From positions 1 to 51,556 of the forward strand of contig JAAMPI010000213.1 in the NCBI GenBank assembly GCA_013054445.1: DNA of 51,556 bases, written 5' to 3'. The position numbers and the translations under genes are program-made. The notes under the pieces are model-generated. The model did no database searches, was not told the origin of the DNA, and saw only the letters and a list, made by a program, of their open reading frames with translations. Source of the DNA: Cudoniella acicularis (lineage: Eukaryota; Ascomycota; Leotiomycetes; Helotiales; Helotiaceae). Positions 43,529 to 51,556 of the stretch are shown piece by piece; positions within the stretch are counted from its first letter, which is position 1, and every line of letters starts with the position of its first letter.

Positions 43529-44631
43529 CGCAGTGGGAAGATATATGACTTTGTTGGGCTTGATTCAAGCAGTTGAATGGAACTGTGTTTTGGGGAGACT
43601 GTGTTGCCAAAACACGAGGCTGCTGATAGGACCAGAGGAGGATGGCGGGGACTTTGCCGTTTTTCAAAACCAGGCAATTCCCTCACCCGGTGCGAGCTCG
43701 AAGGCGCTTAAATTACGATATTCAACTCCGCCGGCGCTTTTGCTCCGTGGGTTCTCCCACTCCAACTGAAAGTTTGAATGAAGATGATGAGACACGAAAG
43801 GCAAGCTAATCGCGAGAAACTAGAAGAGGTTGGGTTGTGGTGGCGCTCGTGTAGGCATGCGCCCGCGATCAGCCCCCTGACTGTTTGCTACACTTCTTCC
43901 ACACCAAGATATCGTTGCAAATAATACGCTAGAACTTGGTCACGCAAGTGTTTTCTTTTTCCAGGCCCGCAGGTTGTTTTGGGCTCTCCGCGTTCTTTGA
44001 GGGAAGGTTAGCGACCAGTCACAAAATGAAACATACAGAGGGGGATCGATGTCGGCTCGTCAAGTGAGGGGCAGAGTTTTGGCCGGTCATATTTCAGAAG
44101 GCTGGTTAAACGTTTTTCGTGGTACTAAATAAATAACTGATTGTCTGGCTGCCCCGCTTCTCCTTGTTTACATCGCGAAATCACCTAGAACACTTAAAAA
44201 TATTTAAATAACGGCCAGCTAGAATCAAGATTAAAATATGAAAATTAAAAATAACTAGATCATATTGTATGTGACTTATTTCTTTTAGGATTTATCGCGC
44301 ACGAAAGTGGTGGTTCTTTGAAGTGTTCGTAGTGGGCTTGGTGGCACGGGCTGCTGAGCTACCTCACGACGAGACAGACAATAATTCGTCTTTTATCCAT
44401 TCCATCATTCAGTCCTTCAAAAGCAACTTCCAACATATTTACTATTGTGGGATATTGATAGAAAGGCATCAGCCTAATCTGGCATATCGTCTTAAATCGA
44501 TTGTCTAACTACTAACATTTACAAGCATGGCCTTATAGGCAAATTAGGTCATCGCCATTGAAGCAAGGTTCCTCCACAATACCAAGACATCTAAGCACAG
44601 CAGGCAAACCAAGAAACACGTTCTTCCTATA
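43529..44631. other. Intergenic region
   Basis: Upstream of family-X gene 2 and downstream of gene 3. About 44130-44290 is AT-rich. No gene, RNA or repeat is supported. Confidence 0.5.
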
Positions 44632-45597
44632 TTAATCCAAACGTAACAGCGCACACTTCAAATCGGACCTCGCAAGAAAAATCTCTTCTCTCTCCTTCTC
44701 CGAGAAACCCTCCATAACGATCTGTATGCTATCTTCCACAAGCTTCTCCAGCTGGCCATCCTTAAACGCCTCAGCAAATTCATCCCGTTCGTGGTTTATC
44801 CGAATTATGTTTCCAGCCTCGATCAGGGCTTCGAGCGCATTCACCCTGGACACGCGGGGGTTACGTCGATTTATGGTACCTGCGATGTCGTTGGTAATTC
44901 GGGACTCCATCATTTTTCGAATTCTGTAAACCGGCATCTGTAAACTGTTGAGAAGACCTCGAATACGGGCCAAAACGCTATCGAAATCGAGGATGATTGA
45001 ACTGTCATTGAATATCCCGACAAATTTGGCTAACTCGGCATAGACTTGACGGGTATCGAGATGATGCTTGATTGTTTCGAGGAGTGTATTTTCGGCTATG
45101 ATACATTCGATCTCTTCATCAGATAGCATGTTTCCAATTGTGGCAATAGAAGATGCGATTATCTTTGGGATGCGCTCTTGACATGCCTTGCCAATTCCAG
45201 TGCTTGCGTCCGCATAGGAAAACACATTTGCCATTTTTACTAATGTTTTCAGTACGGTGAATTTTTCTTCAAAGGATGTGACATCGTCAATTTCGCTGAT
45301 GACGCATCCGTAAATTGTGCGAACGATATCTTGCCCATTCTTCCAATTATTCTGCGAGCATAAAATTTGAAATCCCATAGAAGAGTTGGGAACCGTCATG
45401 CCGTTCACAACATATTGGCTGGAATTTGATGGCGGCGCCTCAAGATTAGCCTCTTCCGCCTGTGACTTGAATAGGTAGAATAGTTCGGCGACGTTTTCGT
45501 TATTCATTGCAAGGGTTATATGCCTCTCGCGAGTTTCCCTGCACTCGAGGCTGCCTGAGATATCAAGAAGCACTCTTTCTATGGTATGACGCTCCAC
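44632..45597 (-). CDS. Uncharacterised family X, gene 3 (5' end unresolved)
   Basis: Third member of the family, about 320 residues of open frame. It keeps the N-terminal unit (HTIERVLLDISGSLE ... ENVAELFYLFKSQAEEA) and the helical block: TVLKTLVKMANVFSYADAS, then IIASSIATIGNMLSDEEI and YAELAKFVGIFNDSSIILDF. The second conserved block follows (MMESRITNDIAGTI ... VNALEALIEAGNIIR). There is no ATG at the beginning of the homologous region: the frame runs upstream through LESAVERH to a TAA, and the first in-frame ATG (45507) would cut off conserved residues. Either a 5' exon is missed, or the start has been lost. There is no acidic tail or repeat tract. Identity to the other two is low, so the duplications are old. 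Confidence 0.6.
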   Translation of the reverse strand: MERHTIERVLLDISGSLECRETRERHITLAMNNENVAELFYLFKSQAEEANLEAPPSNSSQYVVNGMTVPNSSMGFQILCSQNNWKNGQDIVRTIYGCVISEIDDVTSFEEKFTVLKTLVKMANVFSYADASTGIGKACQERIPKIIASSIATIGNMLSDEEIECIIAENTLLETIKHHLDTRQVYAELAKFVGIFNDSSIILDFDSVLARIRGLLNSLQMPVYRIRKMMESRITNDIAGTINRRNPRVSRVNALEALIEAGNIIRINHERDEFAEAFKDGQLEKLVEDSIQIVMEGFSEKEREEIFLARSDLKCALLRLD

Positions 45598-46602
45598 GGC
45601 GCTTTCAAGAATATCCCCCTCTTGTTATTTTTCAGCTTAATCTTCTCGTACAAATTTTTTCGGCTTCTCGAATAGAGTGATAGTTGGAAAGATGTTGCCT
45701 CCTGATGCCAGATCCAAGTAGCGAGTATGCACAGGATGTCGCAGATGGTTTGGTAGTTCAATGGTTCGGGTTTTTGGGTGAGTTCCACAAGGAAGATTGT
45801 AACGCATAGCCGCAGATCCAAGAGCGTGAAGTAAATATTAACGAAGAAGACCAGGTACGGTTCTTCTGGAGATCTTGGAGCAAAGGATCTCGGGTTCCCT
45901 AAAAGGAGACGAAAACCAAGACCGAGAGAGACTCTTGAGACTAATGCTGTGCAGCTTAGTGAATATGGCCTACAAAGGAAAGATCAGCACAAAAGTCGAT
46001 AATAACAATCTGGCCCGAGATTTCTCATCAAGCAGAACTGAATTGCGACAGAAGTGATCCGATATATGCCAACGTTTGGAGACTGATGAATTGAGATCGC
46101 AAAGCCAAAGCCCCGAAGGACAAGCGAGAGAGAGCAAGCAGTGTCGCAGGACTGTAAAGCACTTGATGGAATGCGTGGGGTTGAATGTAGCTCGAGATTT
46201 GAAGTGAATTCGAGAAGGAGTTTTGTCTACCTTAAAAGACTGCCTCAGGAAAAACTTTGACGCGTTTGACCCTAACTCTGCAACGCGACTTTGTTTTCCT
46301 CTTCTTCTCAGACACTTCACTACTTCACTAACGTCACTATGTATGAGTTTAGTACCTGTTCAAATCGGGTTTGAATTCCTTGCTTTGAAAGGATCTCCCG
46401 TGCTACAACTTTCGGCAGCTTCTACGACTGTCTAAAATGCTTTTGGGATCCATATGCTACTCTTACATATCCACCCATCATCGCACATCATGACCTTTTC
46501 CTCCAAATCATCGCTCAAAATAACGCCCTCGACTCCCAATTCGCGCACAGAAGCTTTCCTTTTGATGAATCCGCCAAACGCCACATGCTTGATATGTATC
46601 GC
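45598..46602. other. Intergenic region
   Basis: Between family-X gene 3 (5' side) and the 3' end of ARP8. Short frames here show no family similarity. Any missing 5' exon of family-X gene 3 would lie at its left side; I could not identify one. Confidence 0.5.
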
Positions 46603-49142
46603 TCAATAATTCCATAGAGCCTTGGTATACAAGACCCTGCTTCCCAAACGCTCGTACTCGAAAGGACCAACCCAACTCTCGTGAGACTTCATACGTGCAT
46701 ACACACCTGCTCCCTTCCAAATCACGACTTGGCCATCCATCTCTCGTGGACTTGTACCAACAAGGATCTTATCTGCTAAGTCTGGTCTTTTGGATTTCAA
46801 TTTCTCCTCTAGGAATGGCCCAAAGTGAGGGGTCTTTGCTCCACCACCGATGACCATGATACCTCCGAAGAAGTCTCGCACTTTTTTCTCGTCCCCTTTC
46901 GCGGCGTGTGTAATGCTGGTGATGATAGCAGTATCAAGTGGAGCAATAGGAAGAACAGCGTCACGTTCAATTGCAAGATCCTTCTGAGTGCGAGCCATTT
47001 GATCCACAAACATTCCAGCTGGGGGTACTGGAGTGCCACTATTATGTGAGCCATTGGAGAAGTGAAATCCATTACCGCTGGGCCCTGGAGAACCCCCATT
47101 CGTTCCATTTGCCCCGAAGACGTACGGCCCGGATGGGATAGGTGTGTTAGAACCTTCTGGTGCTGGAGAAGCAGCAGCAGATGTAACACGAGAAGCCGCA
47201 TTTGCGTCATTATCCAAGCGACCTAGAAAGTTCATCGGATTTGGTTTTTCTTTTGAAGGTGTTGCATAGTCCGCATTGCCATTGCCATTCTGGGAAAACC
47301 CTGTAGCGGTTGTAGCTAAAGATGGCTTGATACTGGTCAAAATGGCGAGTTGAGCAGATGATGTAGGATCGTCCGGAACATCGCCTTCGTATGCATTGTA
47401 AGACCGATCAATAAGGGAACGGCGGCCTTTAAGCTTTTCGCTGTTATTGAAAATGGAGGGATCAAAGAAGCCCATGGGAGCTAAAATCACTTCGTCCTGG
47501 ACTTTGAATGTATACTTCAATGTGGCTTGATTTGGAGTCCGAAGATGGAAGTCCTCTTGGTGTCCCGTCACCGCGTCAATTTGGTTCAGTGAGCAATATT
47601 TGATCTTGAGTTCTTCGGCAAGGAGGAAATCGTAGCGCCTCATGAGATTTATCTCTTGGTATGGGAAATGGTCATATAGTAACATCTTGATGAATGCCTC
47701 GGTAACATCGAATCCACCGTATTTGAGATTGATTCGGGAATCCTCGATGCACATGCCATCTTCAACGCAGCAGATGGAGGTTTTCTGGGCGCCAATATCA
47801 ACAATGCAGGCGCTGGTGTAACCCGCACCATACGTTGCAGCCAGGGATTCTTGTATAAAGCAAACTTGCTTGAACTCGAGATTTTTCAAGGTAATGTCAA
47901 GGATCTGCTGAACATATCTCTTGTCATAAAGGTCAGGGATAACAACAACGCAACTGTATTGTTCCCAATCCGAGTACTTGGTCAAGCCAAGCTCCTTCTT
48001 CAGCGCTGATTCAATAATTGTTTCGAAATCGTCGTAGAGATGTTCTTGACTGAGATAGTCATTTTCATGGAATACACCATGTTGTATTGGGTGGAAAAGC
48101 CGATAAGAAGGCTTCGAATTTTCTGGGATACGCATAGCTTCCATACCAGCAAAGTATGTAGCATGGGAGTCGTTATCAACACTGCTAACATCCGTCCATT
48201 CGATGCGGATAGAATCATTGTGTTCTTGGATTGTTTCGGGCGTCCTTCGGCGGTTGAAGCTTACAACCAACTCTTTAGCGTTTGGCAAGACCCTACGCTT
48301 GTTTATACGCATATCAACCTTCATATCCGCTGACATCTTATTATATTTCTTCGAGAATTCCTCTCCAAACTGCTCGTCAGGTGAAACATCAACTTTCAGC
48401 CGCTTTGGTACCGGTTCAAACTCTTGCGACTCTGTGACTTTGAACTTCGTTGCCAATGTCATAGGTATCGTCTTCGGTAAAGCATCGCTTGCGAATCCAA
48501 TTCGAAGATTCTGACTGCCAGGATGTATCACAATTATTTTCGAAGGGTCGAGGCCCTCATTTGCGCCAGCCTCATCATCCTCTTCGCCTTCGAGAATGGG
48601 TGGTACAGGCCATTCGGTTGTCCCCGTTCGCGCAAGTGCTCTATCTCTGTCTTTCGCATTCCGGATCATGCGTTCTCGATTTGCTTCGTTTTGTAGGCGA
48701 ATTGGGAGGATTTGGTCATCGCGCTTCATGTACTCTCTGTCAACAACGATTGTAAGCTCCGTATCCATAAGAAAACCGAACTTTATATGAGCCTAAGCTC
48801 CCCTGACGTCTTCCTCTCCCCTCCTGCTTTCCACCAACATCCAAAGAAACCCCTAAAACTCACGTATAATAATTCTTTTGATTGATCATTTGAATCTCTG
48901 GCCAACTAGACTGTTTCATGCCATTATCAGTTCTCGCAAGGCCTATACAGAAAATTAGCCTATGATCCCGACCCTCTCTGCTAGAACCCTATGCCCGACC
49001 CCATCCTCTCCCAAAGCCTGCCGGTTCATATCTCCATTCCTTCAAATTCCGCTCGCCCATCACAGCAGTTGAAAGAGAGAAAGCAGAAAAACAACGTACC
49101 CTCCTCCCTCAACAGTGCCTTCCCGCTCTTCTTCCCCACCAT
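46603..49142 (-). CDS. ARP8: Actin-related protein 8 (INO80 complex)
   Basis: Nuclear actin-fold protein of the INO80 chromatin-remodelling complex; ARP8 with ARP4 and actin binds the HSA region of INO80 and contacts linker DNA. Exons 49142-49100, 48942-48864 and 48736-46603 give 751 residues. The long third exon has an in-frame ATG at 48768, but the true start is upstream: exon 1 encodes MVGKKSGKALLREEG, exon 2 LARTDNGMKQSSWPEIQMIN, joining to TEYMKRDDQILPIRLQNEA. Actin-fold landmarks are IIVIHPGSQNLRIGFA, the phosphate loop CIVDIGAQKTSICCVEDG, LKYGGFDVTEAF and MVIGGGAKTPHFGPF. A Pro/Ser/Gly/Asn-rich insert (about residues 530-620) interrupts the fold, typical of fungal ARP8. The gene is intact. 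Confidence 0.93.
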
Positions 49143-51556
49143 CTTGCCGGTTTTGTTGTCGTCGCCGTCTTCTTGATCCCTTCTCTCACTCTCTCTCCTG
49201 TTCAACCCAAGCCCTCAACCCAAGTGCCAAACGTGTAAAAACACTCTCCCAACTTCTAGGGCCAGTCCCCTGCCTGATTTGCGCGGGATCGAGACCAGCT
49301 TGGCGCTCAACAACAACGTACGCACCAGGATCGAAATTGCGATTGTGCTCGACTTGAAACTCTGAGCCAAACCGGTCGCGCTGCTAGGCGTTCTCGGAAA
49401 GCTGCTCGTGGTCGTTTGTTTGCGTGTCAAGGTCGTTCCTTTCTAGGACCTTCAGAGGAAGATGCAGTTGTCTTAACCCTAGTCCTCCCAATTGCTCTCG
49501 CGTCGAGGTTGCCGTCACCGTCGCCAAGCCCAAACTTACGGGTGCTGACAAAGCACCTGTTCTCCAATGAGAGGATGGCATTCCAAGTATTTTCCGCCGT
49601 CTGGGAAGGTTTGCGGTAAAATTACCGTATATTTCATAATGTTTTCAATATCGCCGGGGTTGCGGCGCTAATACAGTAATTTGGTATATTTTAGTGCCTA
49701 AGTTTACCAGGCTACCAGGCTACAAGATCCATATAACCTTTAATTTTCACTTTTTGCACTTTATTTCTTCTTCCAGATATCGATTTTGTATCGCGTCCAT
49801 TCTCTGTTACAATCAACCACGTGTGAAATTGTTTCAAAATGGCCAGATCTTTCCCTGAGAGGAACTTGAGAGGAAATTTCAGTACGAATTTCTATCTGTC
49901 GCGCAAACCAACAGCCCACTCGTTAATTTTCCTGATCGAGGAGTTCCAAGTTTCTTCAATTTCCCTCGAGATATCTGGCATCCAATCTTCATTTACTATT
50001 GTTATCCTTCAAATTCACACTGCCCTGACAAGGCTTAACAAATTATCCACCGCTAAATAATGGGATATGCTTGGAGCCGTTTGTTTTTCATTTCAGTCCG
50101 CAAGGTCCAAAAGTCTGCTTACCAGAGCGACAAAACTCGCGCATGCAAACAATTTCTGTTCATATCGTATACTCGCGCGTCGGCGCATTTAATCGTGTCA
50201 TGTGTACAATACTCCTTTAGCCTACTCAAAAAGATGCACCATTCATAAACAAAATGCCGGCCTCCATCAAATCCTTCGACGAACCCTTCTTGCGGCCCGT
50301 GTACGCCTCAACCGGGATATCCACCGCCCCCACTGCCCTCAAAATCTACAGGACAAGCATCAACCAACAACAGACACGAACTCATAACCAGCAACTGGGA
50401 CATCTTTTCCCCTTCACACCTCAAGGTGACCTCCTCTTATTCGGATTCGGAGCAACGAGCTTACTCGAATGATTGTCTGTCTACAGGCCCTGTCTCTGCT
50501 CTTTTTTTTCCCCCGAAGAATCTGCATAATTTCGAATCTCGAATGCTCCAGAGCTAGATACGAGGCCATTTTCTTGTTCTAGTTTTTGGTCTAATACGTT
50601 ATTGAAGCGACTGGGGATCCCGAAGCACGACCTTCCTCGATGCGCGATTCTGCGAGAGCTATGCCATGAGTTATTTCTTTCTCGAGATCCTCCAGGGGCT
50701 TTTACTTCCCCTTTTCGCTGTTTCATTCGGTCTTCTTGTCTTTCAACTATGTTCCGGAATCTTGAGTTAACGCCTGTTATAAGTGGCTATATTGTCGTCA
50801 TGGAGGCGGCATTGGAGTTTTGAAGTGTACTGTGCCAAGGTCAACTAACCACAGCGGCTAGAGAGCATGCCCTTGCTAACCTTTTCGCTCCATTTGAGGG
50901 GTGGTTTGTGTTAAGGCTCTACCGCAAAAATGGCAAGAGGGGTAGTGGAGGAGGTGATGATCGAAGCTCGGGCTGTGCAAAACATTTGGGCTGAGACAAT
51001 CGAAATTCGAGCGCGACCTTTTTTGCTGAAGTTGACCTACTTCCAGAAGCTTTTGCTAGTTTTGCTTTCGGTTATGCATTGCTTCGCAATGCTAGAATGA
51101 GAGCTGTATGATTTAGGGGTCATGGGACTAATTTCGTTGAAGTCTTCTACGAAAATAGGAATCAGTAATTCCGTATTGTTAAGGATGCATATTCTGTCGC
51201 ATTGTAAATTTTATCGTCGCTTTCTTTTCAATATAATATTTCTAGTTGTCTGGAAACATAAGTAATCAATACAGCGTGCTTGATTCCTTGAAATTAAAAA
51301 AGCCATGTTCTACTTTCTGAGATACCGTATGAGATCTCCTTTTTCCTTGCCTGGATTCAGTGGATCATATCAAATATCTCTTTTTAATCGTAGGTTTGAG
51401 ATTCTCAAACGCCGTACTTCAACGGTCTTGCCGCCTCTTCTACCCGAGTAATTTCCCAGAACACGGTTCAATACTTCTACCCCAGTGGGAAGCTCTCCGT
51501 CGAAAGAGCATTGTATCAAGTCCCATCTCCGAACACGTGATGAAGACCATTATTTA
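49143..51556. other. Right flank without a supported gene
   Basis: Starts with the ARP8 promoter and leader region (CT-rich near 49150-49210). Beyond that I see only short frames with no family similarity on either strand. About 51090-51330 is AT-rich. A gene continuing past the right edge cannot be excluded. Confidence 0.5.

Noticed and set aside
48768..48768. Using the ATG at 48768 as the ARP8 start
   Set aside because: Upstream exons encode the conserved ARP8 N-terminus and splice in frame past this ATG, so the residues after it up to 48737 are intron.
1..51556. CRISPR arrays, bacterial operons, riboswitches
   Set aside because: No regularly spaced repeats or bacterial-type gene layout; the spliced genes show a fungal nuclear genome.

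Overview
The window comes from a filamentous ascomycete (Pezizomycotina), possibly a leotiomycete. The genes are split by many short introns (46-156 bp), mostly GT-AG. The protein set includes a CFEM surface protein, ISN1, ARP8, a fungal type I FAS alpha subunit and P450s. One AT-rich transposon-bearing block shows repeat-induced point mutation (RIP): many TpA, few CpA/TpG, and Gln codons turned into stops. The class assignment is an inference; no marker gene fixes it.

Layout. 1-2.4 kb: repeat-rich, gene-free DNA. 2.4-3.9 kb: class IV (branched-chain-type) aminotransferase with one frameshift. 4.7-6.5 kb: allantoinase. 7.4-9.2 kb (-): ISN1, IMP-specific 5'-nucleotidase. 10.4-15.4 kb (-): fatty acid synthase alpha subunit without the C-terminal phosphopantetheine transferase domain, as in secondary-metabolism FASs. 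It faces a P450 (17.0-18.9 kb, +) across a 1.6 kb divergent intergenic region. 18.9-24.5 kb: transposon graveyard with a Cys-rich repeat-associated gene, a Helitron-like N-terminal fragment and a RIP-riddled Sgk2/FunK1-like kinase relic. 24.5-25.9 kb: zinc-type alcohol dehydrogenase pseudogene. 26.7-32.6 kb (-): a roughly 1,790-residue nucleotidyltransferase-like plus ankyrin protein. 35.8-36.5 kb: CFEM GPI-anchored protein with one frameshift. 37.5-45.6 kb: three divergent members of a family I do not recognise, with a secreted GH25 lysozyme-like gene and an orphan ankyrin exon between them. 46.6-49.1 kb (-): ARP8 of the INO80 complex. 49.1-51.6 kb: no gene seen.

How genes may work together. 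The FAS alpha and the divergent P450 look like the core of a small lipid-derived metabolite locus; no beta subunit is present here. The housekeeping genes (allantoinase, ISN1, ARP8) are intact by manual splicing. Several accessory genes carry single-base frameshifts, and in most of them the break is explained by one missing G inside a short G run. That pattern could be assembly error or real decay, and reads at those sites would decide. All exon limits were worked out by hand from splice motifs and protein-family similarity; no database search was run.
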